A stretch of 64,000 bases of DNA from Favolaschia claudopus (taxonomy: Eukaryota; Basidiomycota; Agaricomycetes; Agaricales; Mycenaceae): the NCBI GenBank assembly GCA_037176885.1, contig JAWWNJ010000264.1:1-64000 (forward strand). The letters are read 5' to 3'. The position numbers and the translations under genes were made by a program. This document shows, piece by piece, positions 32,625-45,065 of the stretch (the first letter of the stretch is position 1; each line of letters starts with the position of its first letter). The notes beneath the pieces were generated by a model. That model ran no database searches. It was given only the letters and a program-made list of their open reading frames with translations, and was not told the DNA's origin.

Positions 32625-34139
32625 AATATCATCCTCGTCAGATGACTCGGGATTATCATCGTCGGATTCTTCTGCATTCGGTGGGCTTTCCATGCCATCA
32701 TCAAGAGGAAACCCGTCAGCGAGTTCAACGAGACGAGGGTCATCTCGCGAGATATAAGGGAGCAGGCGTGTTGCGGCGATGCCTTGAGTGCTAATCGCTC
32801 CAGACAACTCTCGGAGAACGTAAGATCCGCCCGTTGTTCGTCGAACTACAGCGTAAGGGCCGAGCCATTTATTTTTCCATTTCCGTCCCAGATCAGTTGC
32901 GAGGCGTGCGTTGCGAACCATAACGAGCTCATTGGGATGATAGATTTCGCGGTAAAATCGTGCGGCATATCTTCGTTCAAATTCGGTCTTGGAGCGTATC
33001 CGACTGGCGAGTAACCGTTCCGCTGCTGCCTTCAAATCATCTGGGCGTCGTTCGATTTGGCGGGTTCGGAGAGCAAGAAGATCAACTGCAGACATGTTTG
33101 AAGTCCAGCCTTCAACAAGGATGTGCATTCGGCGAGGTCAAAAGGAAGAATAGGGTGAAAACCATGGAGGGTGAAGAACGGAGTTTGGCCCGTAGCTCTT
33201 CGAAATGTAACACGATCTGCAAACTTGGCGGCATGAAGCTTCAGTGGCCATAGATTTATGTTGCCTTCGCAAGTTTTCACTAGCGATTCGCGAAGAATAT
33301 AATGGCCGCGCTCAACGACACCGTTTGCACGAGAGTTATAGGGAGAGATGGTGACTTGTGGAATATTCAGGGTGTCCATGAGAAGCGCAAAAGCTTCCTT
33401 GCATTCGGGACCATTGTCTGTTGTGACTTGAAGAACAACGCCATACCGACAGTATAATTCTTCCCAGAAGAATTTAGCGAGGGAGCGGGCATTGGCTTTG
33501 CAAAGTGCACGAGCTTCTGAGACTCCAGAAAGGTCGTCTTTGGCAGCAACGATGTAGCGAAATCCTCGAGCCTTGGGCATGTACATGATGTCGATGTACA
33601 CTTTTGCGAACATGGTGACAGGAGCAGAGATAGTCAGAGGAACCTGAATCGCTATCCGGGTACGTAATTGACATTCATGGCAGCTGCGAACATGTTTAAT
33701 GACCTGCGTACGCATGTGCGGCCAGAAAAAGCGGAGCTGAATTGTCTCGAGAGTGGGAAATTCGCCACGGTGTCCGAGCATTTCATGGGCTTGAGTGAGA
33801 ATTCCTTTACGCTTTTCGGGATCAAAAATGACCAGAAGCGGCATTTTATTTTCGCCGGCGTGCTTGAACATTTGACCATTTTTCATGAAATATTCCGCTG
33901 TTTTCTTCAGAAACCGGCGCTTGGCCTGCATACGGCGCTGACGATCGCTTTGGGGGAAGTTTGGGAGTTGGAGAGTGATGAGAAAATGGCGGATATCGAA
34001 TAGAGTGGCATCAAAGGGAGAGAGAGTCGGATTTGCGTGAGAGATATAGACAGAGGCCGAAGGAAAGATAGAGGGAGAAGGCGTTGGTTGAGAATGAGAG
34101 AGATAGAAGGAGTGTGTGATTTCGGATGGCAAATTGAAG
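32625..34139 (-). pseudogene. Gyp2 integrase, minus, copy 3 (better preserved)
   Basis: The frame is open from 34132 to 33032 (366 codons), covering a short upstream stretch, the HHCC domain and the whole DDE core. The GPY/F-like domain and acidic tail continue in the next frame (33128-32622) after a shift near 33116 shared with the other copy. The two apparent breaks of the other copy at 15038 and 15075 are absent, which points to base-call errors there. RT and gag of Gyp2 are missing. Confidence 0.9.
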
Positions 34140-37004
34140 GTCTCGCCTTGTAACGCTCAATGGAGCCATCAGACTTGTGCTTTATAACAAAGACCCATTG
34201 GGAACGAACTGGCTTAACGCCAGGGGGTGCATCCACAACTTCCCAGGTGCAGTTCTCAAGCAGAGCATGAATCTCAGCAAGAGCAGCTTCCTTCCACAAA
34301 TGAGCATCCTCACGCTTAAGCGCTTCATGGTAAGAGCGCGGCTCGCCAGCATGCAGAGCAGACTCTGCAGAATGCACATGAGCAGCATTAAGCGCTTGGA
34401 GATAAGGGCTCAAAGGATCGCCTTCATGAGCAATGATAAGCGCTTTGAGAAGCAACTCATCATCACTCTCCTCATCCTCTTGAGCAGGAGCCGGCTCTGC
34501 TGGCGCAACAGGCGGATCAGCAGGAGCGGGCTCAACTGGCCCAGGAGGTTGGTTGACTTTCCACCACTCAGCAGCAGGCTTGTGTTCAGTGGTTTGACCA
34601 TGGTAACGCCAACGTGCAGCAATTCCAATAGGAGAAGGAGGTGGTGATTGCTGCTGAGGAGGTTCATTGGGAGGAGGTGGATTGTCATGAGGAGGTGGAG
34701 GTGAAGGCAAACGAGAACTGTGATTGGAATTTGGATTTGGGGGATTGGGAGGTGGAGCAGGAGGTGGTGCATGATAAACACCAAAGTCATCATCCTCATC
34801 ATCGTCTCCCCCATAATTGCGCAAATCCTGCACAACTGGAGGAAGATCAACAAATTCAGAGGATGGACTATTAGGACAGAGTTTAAGAAGAGTTGGTTTG
34901 TTCCCAGGGTAATAGCGCTCGTCAAAGACTGCGCGCTCAGAGACAACGGTTTTGCGTGTCTCTGGATTGTAGAAGAGCCATCCCTTGTGTTGTGTGGGAT
35001 ATCCCACAAAGACGCACTTTTGAAAGTGGATGCCGGAAACGTCCCGTTTATCTAAAGATAGGCAAGACAACCCCACACCCTAAGGTGTGACACATCAGGC
35101 TTACGCTTGTACCACAGCTCAAACGGAGTAGTATCTCCAGGGATATGAGCTGAGGGATGCATATTGCTAACATGAACATAACTTATGCCGCAACTGCAAG
35201 CACTTTAAAAGAAGGCGGCAGATTTGCTTCATGTAGCATAGCCGTAGTGTGCTCATCTATCGTGCGATTAGCACGCTCTGCTGTCCCGTTCTGCTGCGGT
35301 CTATTCCTTGTCGAATGACGGCGCATAATGCCACAAGAGGTAAGGAAATCCTCAGACATGTACTCCCCACCTCTTGAAACTCTTTGATTTTGCAACCAAA
35401 GTGGTTCTCAGCATAAGCTTTGAACACCTTGAATGCATTGAGCGCACCACTCTTGCGCTTCATGTGCATGCACACTTTGAAGCTTGTGTGATCATCAACA
35501 AAGACAATACGATGTCTCCACCCCAGAGTGTATTAATTCAAGAGGTGCAGATGCACGGTGTCCAGTGGAAGGAAATGGAGCCGCATTCAGCTTGCCAGCA
35601 AGGCAGGGCTCACAGATGGGATCTGGCTTCTGATTTGAAGTAAGCTTCGCACCAGTAACCAGATTCTTGCTCAAGATCTTCTGGGTGTCATTGTGATGCC
35701 CAAGTCGACGATGCAACAGTTCCAGATCAAGAGGCAAAGTCCCATCTGCAGCCAAAGCTGAAACAGAATCAGAAGGCACTTCTCTCACAAATGCTTGGTT
35801 CCCCTCGTCAATATCCGCTTCAAAGAATGTTTCACCATCCTTGACAAAACAGATTGTGTTCTGCTCCATGAGAATAGAGTAGCCATGAACACGAGATAGA
35901 TAGGTGGTAGAGACGAGGTTATGAGATAGATTGGGAACATACAAGACATTTGTGAGAATTACATGCGTGCTACTACGTCCGTGTATAAGTGGCTTAAGCA
36001 AGATCTCTCCTTTTAATTCAGAGTACACTACAACTCCATTTGCGACTTGGATGGGAACCCTGTGCGGAACGGCGTTCAGCAGAAGCCCACGTTGATGGGT
36101 CATGTGCGATGTGGCGCCTGAGTCTGAGTTCCATCGTTTATCAGCAAAAGATGAAGTGGAGGTAGTTAGAAGACTTGCATTAGAGGCCACTTGGGACGTT
36201 GCATTTGGACCACCACCAGGTTGCTTCTTTCCAATAAGTTCAAGGAACTTGAAGCAGCGATTGAGATAGTGGCCTGGTTTCCCACACCCTGGGCAGACCG
36301 AAGTCGCAGCAGGTGCAGGAGGTGGTGCAGCAGCAAGAGCAACAGCAGGAGATGAGGGGGGCAGCAGGAGCAGAGGTAGATGCAACCATGGCCAGACCAG
36401 AGAGAGGATTCTGGTTGGCATCTCCCTGATTAGCAGATCTGAATGCCTGGTCATTGGTATAGGCAAGTTCGACTTTAGTGGCATCCAGATCATCAGGGGA
36501 TTGCTCAAAGGGCGCCTTAAGGATAGCAAAGCGCCCTTCATCAGGGAGAGCCATAAGGAGGACCATGGCATGCAACTCTGCATCTGCATTGTCCAGAGTG
36601 AAGTCCTTGGTGCGAGACTCTTTGAGCGCTCTCATGGCAGTAGCAGTGCGACCAACCAGAGAGATTAAGCTCTCACCCTCACCAAGACGAATAGAGGTGA
36701 GAGTGCGGTAGGCAGTGAAACGAGCGCCTGCCTTTCTAGGGGAAAAGCGCTGTTCTAAAGCAGTCCAAAGAGAGCAAGGATCATCCTCATGTTCCTTGAC
36801 AAGAGGCTTGACATCATCACCCAACATCTGCCACAAGAGACCAGAGCATCTGTCTCTAGCCTCTGTGTTGATTTCTGCATCAGAAGCTGCAGGCAGACAA
36901 TAAGACCAGACACCCTTGGCTTTGAGTTTAGCCTTGGAGTCACTGGACCAGTTGGAGAATATAGACTCCTTGGTAAGGATGGGAAGCCTCTCATCATGAG
37001 TCAT
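34140..37004 (-). pseudogene. Cop1 gag-pol, minus, second fuller copy
   Basis: Same as 15301-18165 with fewer breaks. Gag is open from 37004 to 36240 (254 codons, complete to near the zinc knuckle). Knuckle, protease and pre-integrase domain share one frame to 35495. The proline-rich linker and RT start are open from 35076 to 33907, past the Cop1/Gyp2 join. The shared integrase lesions remain: no segment with the first or second catalytic Asp, and shifts near 35375 and 35190. Confidence 0.9.
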
Positions 37005-37594
37005 GGCAGAGAGAGAATATAGGGGGATATAGGGAATGGAAAATGCGCAGGAAAGATGGATGATAAGCTAGAACCACCTGCACAAACAGATGGCGCCCTC
37101 AGGAGTGTGTGTGTGGAGAGGAAACTACAGTAGGTATGTGTATGTAACTGATGCTAAAGAACACCCAGTTGTAAGGCACTTAGGCCCTAACCCCAGAATC
37201 AACAGGATTGACTACCATTGTAAGGGGGAGAAGGGCCCAGGAGCCAAGTCGATAACAAACCTGGGGATCAGAGATCCCCAGCGGACTACTTATATACAAG
37301 AGGTGACGTAAGATATGACATAAGTGAGCACAGCATGATGATGTCTTGGAGACAGAGAACTTCTGCCCAAGTCAGAAGACGTCATAGCTGTGGAGTCCCC
37401 TGACCATTTGTTTTCTGGTGGATCAAAGACTACCTCTCAAAGAGGATTTGTCCCAACAGTTGGTGTTCCTAACTACAAGACTTAAAGGGACTTAAACACA
37501 CACACTATAAGGGCAAAGAGAGTGAAGAGCGCAGAGGGATGAGATCTCAGGATGATAAACTCAGGAGATGTTCAAAGGCCGGGGGCCCATAACC
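37005..37594. other. Cop1 leader and primer-binding site, minus element
   Basis: Gene-free leader; the half-tRNA-type primer-binding site is at 37583-37594 (minus strand). Confidence 0.7.
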
Positions 37595-37995
37595 TGTTGA
37601 ACAGGCAAGCACAGAGGTCTGAAGTCAACAGTGAGAACTCAGGTAGATTGCAATGTGAAGTAAATACTTGCCTGAAGTCAACAGTGAGAACTGAGGACTC
37701 AAGGCACTAGCTAGGCTGTATATATAGGTACAGGAACAAAGGGAATGCTACATATGGTAGACAAAGGGAAGACCTAATTGGGCACAAAGGAACTACCTAA
37801 TTGGGAACAAGGGGATTACCATAAAGAGAACAAGGGACATAGGATCAGCAGGATCCGGTATCAATGATAGGGTCATAAAGGATCAGAGGGATGCATAGGA
37901 TCAATAGGATCAGATATTGATGATAGGATCAAAGGATCAAAGTGGTGACACTCATGAGAGTGAGAGATGTCAGAGGCAAAACCCACATTCCAACA
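37595..37995 (-). mobile_element. Cop1 5' LTR of minus element, copy 3
   Basis: 401 bp; matches 18754-19153 except one G in a run. Outer end joined to the RT remnant at 37996. Confidence 0.93.
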
Positions 37996-38674
37996 CGTTC
38001 CCAATGGGTGTTTGTTATAAAGCACAAGTCTGATGGCTCCATAGAGCGTTACAAGGCGAGACTCGTTGCAGATGGTCGCAGCCAAAAATATGGCATTGAC
38101 TACAACGAGGTTTTCTCCCCTACTGTAAAACCTGCTACACTCCGCATTGTCCTTGCACTGGCTGCACAGCACGACCTCAAACTTCGTTCCATTGACTTCT
38201 CCACTGCCTACCTGAACGGTCACCTGGAAGAAGATGTCTATATGACTCAACCAGAAGGGTTTCCTCAGGGACGGCCTGGCCAGTGATGTGTGGTGGACCA
38301 GTGAGCTGGAGGAGCAAGTTGCAATCCACTGTCTCTCTTTCTACTACTGAGGCAGAATATCTTGCTGCCTTGGAAGCTGGGAAGGAGATCAAGTGGGTGC
38401 GCAATTTGCTCCATGAACTGGGCTATGGAGTGTCTGGCCCTTCCCTTCTCCTCATGGACAACCAGTCTGCAATCCAGGTTGCTAAAAATCCTGAGCACCA
38501 TGGACGTATGAAGCACTTGGATTTGGCCTTTTATTGGCTCAGAGATCAAGTTGCTAAACGGTTCATCTCTGTGCACTATGTGCCTACTGGAGATCAACTT
38601 GCAATTGTGGAAAAGTTGCGTGGTCTGATAGGATTACGGGGGAGATGAGCGAGACTTGTCTCGTCACGGGGGAG
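37996..38674 (+). pseudogene. Cop1 reverse transcriptase / RNase H remnant, copy 3
   Basis: Same as 306-984. Confidence 0.9.
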
Positions 38675-39038
38675 TGTTGAAGTGTGGGTTTTGCCTCTAA
38701 CATCTCTCACTCATTGAGTGTGGGAACATCATCAATGTGGTCCTACTTGATCCTATCACTGATATCTGTTCCTCATGTTCCTATCACTGATTCCATCTGA
38801 TTCTGATCTGACTCATTCTGTATTACTCTTAGTTACCATTAGCTTAGTTACCATTACTCAGCATTACTCAGCTAGTTACTCAGCATTACTCAGCTGGTTA
38901 CTCAGCATTACTAAGTGCTTTACTCAGCACATATTAGTAGTAGTAGTCTCTACATATATAAAGGCCCTAGATAGTGCCTGGAGTCCTCAGTTCTCACTGT
39001 TGACTTCAGGCAAGTAGTTCCTTCACATTGCAATCTAC
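38675..39038 (+). mobile_element. Diverged Cop1-type 3' LTR, truncated, copy 3
   Basis: Same as 985-1348, including the truncation point. Confidence 0.8.
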
Positions 39039-40464
39039 TAGAATGAGGTGTATTATGGGGGGCTCAAGTTATACTGTACAGAGAATGTATTTATAGAACT
39101 AGAATGAGTCAGAACAGAATGACTCCAGTGGAAATGACTCGGGAAGCAGTGCTTGGCTGTACCTGGCTGTGACTTGAGTAATGAGTCGATAAGTGAGTCA
39201 GGAGTGACTCGAATAGATTACAACAATAAGGAATTTCATCAGAGCCGTATTCAGGAGAAATCATGCGAGCAAAGGACTGCATAGGAGCAGGATCCAGGGA
39301 GTAGATACTGAGGGGGAGAGGAGAGCGAACTGGCGAAAAAGCGCTTGGGTAGGAGGATGATCAATAGAGCCAGACTGCAGACAGGTAGAGATGGCCTCGT
39401 TATCAATACGAAAGATAACCTCCAACCCAGCCCAACAGTGACCCCAGACCTCCGCTGCCCGTAGCACAGCACGCATCTCCTTCCAATGAATTGGATGGCG
39501 TTCATACTTCACCGGGACAGGTTCAGTGAAGAAAAGGTCACCACCTCCCCAGTAACCGCCCAAACCCAGCTTACCACTAGCATCCGTGAAGATCTCAATG
39601 GTGGGACGCGGGGGTCCAATGGCAAAAATGCCATTGAAAGACGGGAGGAAGGTGTTCCACCACGCAATATCGAGTCGAGCAGAGGAAGGGAGACGGCGGC
39701 GCTGGTGACGGGGGAGAAGTGAAAGGCGGCGCATGAAGTCCCGGATACGGCGGGTGAAGAATCGTCCAACGGGAATCACTGACTGAGCAAAGACGAGATG
39801 GCCACAGAGTTTCTCTAGGTCATGGTAGCTGGCAGTCCGACGAGACAGGCACCCATCCAGAAAGACAAGGAGGCGAGCAAGCTTATCTTTGGGCAGACGA
39901 GCCTGCATAGCAATTGAACTCAAGGCAGTGGGTCGGATCCTCCGCCTTGTCGCTGGAGATTGAGAAGCCGCAACCGCCCGGAAGACAGCACGACCATGAC
40001 GAGCATACCCCCTGGAAGCGGGGGTGACAATGAGCCAATCATCTAGGTTGCGGGGTCCCGTACAAACCCCAAAGGGCAGGAAGATGTCGAGGAATAGACG
40101 CTTCAACCACTCAAAGCCCATCAGGTGTATATGATCAGGGTGAATGGGAATATGCCTAACCGCCTCAAGGTCTGCCTTGTAGAGGAAAGACCGTTCGCCA
40201 GCCTGCCGGATGCGCTCAATCGCCCCCATGACAGCCTCATACACCAGATGGCCAAACTCCGCTGGGATAGCGTCGTTGACGGATGAGCCAGGAGGGTACG
40301 AGAGATGATGGATACGACGACGCTTCTCACTATATTTCTTGGGCACGGAGCCCAGCGGGGACAGGACAGGCTTCACAGCAGAGTCTGTGATATCGACAAT
40401 ACGCCCCAGAGAAATCTCGTGAGCAATGTCTTTATCTACTGTCTCGGGAAATGCAAGTGCAGAA
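39039..40464 (-). pseudogene. DIRS-like element, 5'-deleted, copy 3
   Basis: Only RT and RNase H remain. One frame is open from 40376 to 39261 (371 codons) through KPVLSPLGSVPKK, the shortened palm (GPRNLDDWLIV) and the RNase H block (IEIFTDASGKLGLGGYW) without the breaks seen in copies 1 and 2, which supports base-call errors there. The gag-like part with the zinc knuckle is lost in the deletion at 40465. The last 110 bp before the junction are diverged (nine transitions). Confidence 0.68.
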
Positions 40465-40468
40465 GGAA
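40465..40468. other. Deletion junction of copy 3 (DIRS-like to Cop1)
   Basis: GGAA is shared by both sides: it follows CAGAA in the DIRS-like element (2775 region) and precedes TCGCTGCACG in Cop1 (6340). About 3565 bp present in copies 1 and 2 are missing, including the rest of the DIRS-like element, a Cop1 LTR and most of Cop1. Confidence 0.85.
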
Positions 40469-41057
40469 TCGCTGCACGTCGGCGTTACCATGGTCAAACC
40501 ACTGAACACAAACCTGCTGCTGAGTGGTGGACTGTCTCGGACGTTCTGAGAGCACAGCGGACCTGCGGTCCGCAATTGATCCGGACCACGCGAGTTCGGG
40601 TAAATTTGATGTGCGGAAGTGCTCTCAGAACGTCTTGGGCATTTGGTACCGTTGTCACGTCACACTATGCCTCCCCGTCCATTAACATTAACCGCGCCCT
40701 TAATGACCCTACACCCTTAGTAAGATCGCAGAATGTGTTGTATACACCTACATATAATCCTCAGCACTTCCAGCTTTTTCTGAGCAGTCCTAAATTGCGG
40801 TCAGTTTTGTTTTCTCGGAATCTTCGGGCCGAAGATTCAGATAATCTTGTTTTCTAGTCCGCTATGCTCCTGCCTCTCGTCTTCGCGGTGGTGATGCGTC
40901 GGATGATGGTGAGATGATGCCTTCCGATCATAACTCCTTCATTGAAGCAAGTTTCTAGAGTACCTATCACCGGACGAAGATGATCGTAAGTGCAAACGCA
41001 AGGGCAAGGGCAAGCAGCCTGCGCGCAAGAAGGCATCAACTTCAAACTGCACAACGA
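40469..41057 (+). other. Cop1 remnant plus unknown fragment, copy 3
   Basis: 63 bp of the Cop1 linker (to 40531), then the unknown fragment with hairpin, matching 6407-6932. A 143-codon frame spans the deletion junction (40426-40857), but no motif supports a function. Confidence 0.5.
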
Positions 41058-41295
41058 TGTTGAACAGGCAAGCACAGAGGTCTGAAGTCAACAGTGAGAA
41101 CTCTAGTAGGTTGCAATGTGAAGTAAATACTTGCCTGAAGTCAACAGTGAGAACTGAGGACTCAAGGCACTAGCTAGGCTGTATATATAGGTACAGGAAC
41201 AAAGGGAATGCTACATATGGTAGACAAAGGGAAGACAAAGGAACTACCTAATTGGGAACAAGGGGATTACCATAAAGAGAACAAAGGACATAGGA
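41058..41295 (-). mobile_element. Cop1 LTR, minus, left part, copy 3
   Basis: Matches 6933-7170; the right part is at 43386-43543. Confidence 0.88.
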
Positions 41296-41634
41296 TGTTG
41301 AATGTGGTGCTTGGTGTGGTTTGGTACAGACGTGTCGCTTTCCTTTTTCGTACATTGTCACGTATTTAGGCACTTTGTGACAATGTGACTTGGCTTTTCG
41401 CCTCCCATCTGGTGCTCTTTTTGCCTTTTCGGCTTCCATCTGGTGTACACCTTCCAACAGGTTATTGGGCCCTGCCTTGAACCACTCTATACCTCATTAC
41501 CTCTTCCTCTGCCACTTTTCACTCCGAAATCTCTTCTTTTGAGCTGGATTCACCTCTAGCTCTCTGGATACCCTTTTCCTGTCTGCGCTTTTCTGTCACG
41601 TCACACATCCTGCGTCACACTTTCCCGTGATCAC

Positions 41635-43112
41635 ATGGCTCCACCCCCTATCACCACAGCTCTGACTAATGTCCTCACTGTCATCCTTGATGGGTCCAAT
41701 TGGGCCAAGTTCGTGAAGAATTTCAAGGTCTTCCTTCTCGGTCTCGACGCTCTCTGGGTTGTAGATGGAGGTCCTGGTACTGAAGCCGACAATCTTTCCC
41801 TTGATCGTATGATCATCCCCCACCTCTACTCCCATGTCCACGAGGACTATCAGTATCTTGTTGAGGATCAGGTCTCGGCTACTGCGGCGTTTAAGTCTCT
41901 CAAGGGTCACTTCGAGAAATCGAATATGACCAATCGTATTGTAGGTCGCGCGGAGCTTAACGCTGTCCGCCATGATCCTTCCAAGGATATCTCCGTCTAC
42001 ACCCGTGCTATGGCTGATGCTGTCAAGAAGCTCACTGCCATGGGGGTCACCATTGACGAGACGTATCATAAGGATCTTCTCCTTATCAACCTCCATCCCT
42101 CCTATAGCTCCGTCCGCACTGTCCTTCTCACACGCGCTGCGGAGCCCACGCTTAAAGACGTCACCGATCTCCTCACGGCGTCTGCTGCTGATCCTTAGTC
42201 TCTCGTAGACAGACGCTCTATATATACCAGCTCGGTGCCCTCGCTATATAGAGTCTGTTAGTTACCGCGCCCCTCGGACCGCGTCAGAATGTTATTAGCT
42301 AATATTATATAAGTCCGGATTCGCCGGTTTCTCTTTCCCTCCTTCCTTTGGCGTGTTTCTATGCTGAATACAGTCCCAGAGCACTTTATACAAAGGCTCC
42401 TCTATCCCTGCATACTCTCTGGATTTTCTGAAGCAGTCTGAGTGCAAAATGCAACTCATTTTCGCCGCTCGGCCGAGAGGTCCGAAATACACGTGATGAA
42501 AACGCGGTAGCTTTTGCTGAGACACACCATCGCATTATGAAGATTCTGAACTGATAGAAAGGTAGCTTGACATATTATATTGGCTTTGGTGCAAAAAGGT
42601 TATGAGAAAACACAATTTTTGAGCGAGATATACGCGACGTGAAATCTGCTTACATGATATTAGCTAATAACATTCTGACGCGGTTGCAAGGGCGCGGTAA
42701 CCATAAGACTAGCTGATCCTGGGATCAAGCAGGAGGATGATGGTCTCAGTCCCCTCGCATTCATTGCTCGCGCCGCTCCCGTTCCCCGTCGCTCCGCCCT
42801 CGCTGCCACCTCTTCTTCCCCCTTGACCGGCAGCATTTCTTCGGACGGTTTTCCTCAGGACTCTCGGTGGTGCGATCCCACTAACTCCAACTGTCATCGC
42901 TGCGGTCGTGTTGGCCATATCGCTCACAAATGCATGCATACCATGCCCGCCTTCGTCAAGGATTGGATCAATTCCAATCTTCGCAATCCTCAGTCGCACA
43001 AGGCTGCATTCGCGTCCGCTCTCGATGCCGGCATCGATCCCGAGGTGTTTCTCGAACTCTGGGGCATCCACGTTGGAGAACGTTCTCTGATCTGCCCCCT
43101 CATCGGACTTAG
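41635..43112 (+). pseudogene. Cop2 Gag, split by insertion, copy 3
   Basis: First part 41635-42198, then the insertion, then the in-frame continuation with zinc knuckle CHRCGRVGHIAHKC near 42890. As in copy 2, the only obstacle is the insertion. Confidence 0.9.
42196..42711. mobile_element. 516-bp TIR insertion in Cop2 gag, copy 3
   Basis: Target repeats GCTGATCCT at 42187-42195 and 42712-42720. It is 10 bp longer than in copies 1 and 2: CATATTATATTGG replaces CGG near 42571. Confidence 0.82.
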
Positions 43113-43385
43113 CTGGATTTGGTGGGAGATGGAGTGTTGGATTTGGTGGGAGTTGGATTATTGGATTCGGTGGGAGTATTTGTTCTTTGGTTGTGTTCGC
43201 TTTCGTCTGTCCCAGGTGGGAGTGTTGAATGTGGTGCTTGGTGTGGTTTGGTACAGACGTGTCGCTTTCCTTTTTCGTACATTGTCACGTATTTAGGCAC
43301 TTTGTGACAATGTGACTTGGCTTTTCGCCTCCCATCTGGTGCTCTTTTTGCCTTTTCGGCTTCCACTGGTGTACACCTTCCAACA

Positions 43386-43543
43386 TAGGATCAGTAGGAT
43401 CAGGTATCAGTGATAGGATCGTAAAGGATCAAAGGGATGCATAGGATCAGTAGGATCAGATATTGATGATAGGATCATAAAGGATCAAAGTGGTGACACT
43501 CTTGAGAGTGAGAGATGTCAGAGGCAAAACCCACATTCCAACA
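43386..43543 (-). mobile_element. Cop1 LTR, minus, right part, copy 3
   Basis: Matches 9253-9410. A short inverted Cop2 LTR end (TGTTGGAAGGTGTACACCAG) follows at 43563. Confidence 0.86.
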
Positions 43544-43638
43544 TGAACCCCATCACATATCATGTTGGAAGGTGTACACCAGATTCGAGCCAAGGGGAAG
43601 CAGGCGGAGAGGAGGAGGAAAATCTTCTGTTTTTGCCT

Positions 43639-45065
43639 CTAACTTAGTGCGGCGGCGGAGTGGGGAGACGAGATCAATGGAACTCGGCTGGGTGGAGCGC
43701 GGATTGGTGTCCCCTCAGGAGTGCAGAGATCGATAACATCAAGGCTACACAGGTCGACCACTGCTTCCTGTTTTAGGCGGGGAGGCGGAGTCCTCGGCAA
43801 ATCGAGAATAATGACCGACGCTGGCGATTGCGGAACAGGGGTACGACTTTTTGGGGGAGCGGCCACTCGCTCACTGATTTCGAATGGGAAGATCGTGTTG
43901 GGGGAGAGGGACATGCGAGTTAGCTGATTGATCGGTGGTGGAGGAGGAGTTCGAGTTCGAGCAGGTTTTTGGGTTAACGGCAAGGGAACGTTCGGGCTCA
44001 GACGCAAAAACATCTGTGTGAGGGCCGAAAGCGGCCGGCTGCTGTGCGGTAGATTGAATCCAATCGAAGATAGGATGCTATGACTAAGACAAGAGTGTAA
44101 GACATCCAAAAAACGGATGAAAGTCTGGGTACATACGTTGGGCGCGAGTTGATTGAGGTTGAAGTCATTATATCCGACAGCAACATCGGTAAACAGCGAT
44201 ACCTCACCATTGTGAGTGCACGGCACCACCCAATCAGAATAAGTCTAGAGATACAACAGTCAGGTCTCGCACCGAGAATGAAAGAAAGAATACGTACTGT
44301 GGTTTTTCCGCGCGCAATAAGATGGTAAAGGAGGAGATCTTGAAGAATCAAGTCACGAAATAGAGACAATTGCTCAGCCTGCCAGCGAGGAATAGGTAGA
44401 CCCGCTCGAAGCTCGACGAAATTCGTTGCGGCGATGCCACAGCTGCCTCCTCCACTGTATGTACCCTGCACATCCATGAGCCCAGACTGGATTGATTGCT
44501 GCTGGAGTGGAGGGGCAAAACGATTGAGCCCAGAAAATGCCCAACGGAGAATGGGAAGGAGATCCGGGGCATCACAGCGATTGAGCGAGTCGCCAAACTC
44601 GTAGGGATTGGATAAGACTTTACAAGTCGCAGAGTAATGATCGTTCATCCACGACACAAAACCAATCAAGTCAACCTGACCGCTGCGAATGCGCTCTCGG
44701 ATGGCGATAATTTCAGGGCTATATGGAGAGACAATTTCGCGATGTAGATTGGCGTCGTTGTCGATCCCTTCGAAGACCTTCCGGAGCTCGCGCGCATTTT
44801 CGACGAAGCTGGTGGGCAGAAAGATGAATGAAGGTTCGACGCCTGGGAACATAGCAGCTCGTTGGAAATAGATGAACTCGGCCCGAGCTTTCATAATATC
44901 GTCGAGGATCCAGCGCTCGTCGAGCAAGCAGCCTAGGTTGTAAAGAGGAGTCTGGGTGACACTAAAACCAGCAAGCGGTTCAGAGAAGCGATTGAGCTTC
45001 AACTTCTCGAAGAGAGCGGGGAAAGAAGACTCTCTCGCCAGCATGACGCAAAGGGACTTAGGCAC
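43639..45065 (-). CDS. Ulp1-like cysteine protease with SIM-rich tail, copy 3
   Basis: Fullest copy. Exon 1 runs from about 45065 to 44298 and holds the C48 blocks: His in WMNDHYSATC, Asp in YEFGDSLNR, Cys in GGGSCGIAATNFVE. Intron 1 (44245-44297, GTACGT...CTAG) and intron 2 (44014-44136, GTATGT...CACACAG) keep phase 0. Exon 2 encodes SDWVVPCTHNGEV to NLNQLAPN. Exon 3 (44013-43639) is proline-rich (KPARTRTPPPPPINQLT), then has ASVIILDLP and VVDLCSLDVIDLCTPEG, which look like SUMO-interacting motifs. Ulp1-type enzymes cleave SUMO or related proteins; here the partner is unknown. The N terminus is probably lost at the Gyp1 leader, so a functional enzyme is doubtful. Start and exon borders are inferred. 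Confidence 0.62.

Larger units (their letters stand above)
41296..43385 (+). mobile_element. Cop2 gag-only element, copy 3
   Basis: LTRs 41296-41459 and 43223-43385, flanked by TAGGA at 41291-41295 and 43386-43390. Confidence 0.92.

Noticed and set aside
40426..40857. New chimeric gene across the copy-3 deletion junction
   Set aside because: The open frame is a by-product of joining two remnants; no domain or promoter is visible.
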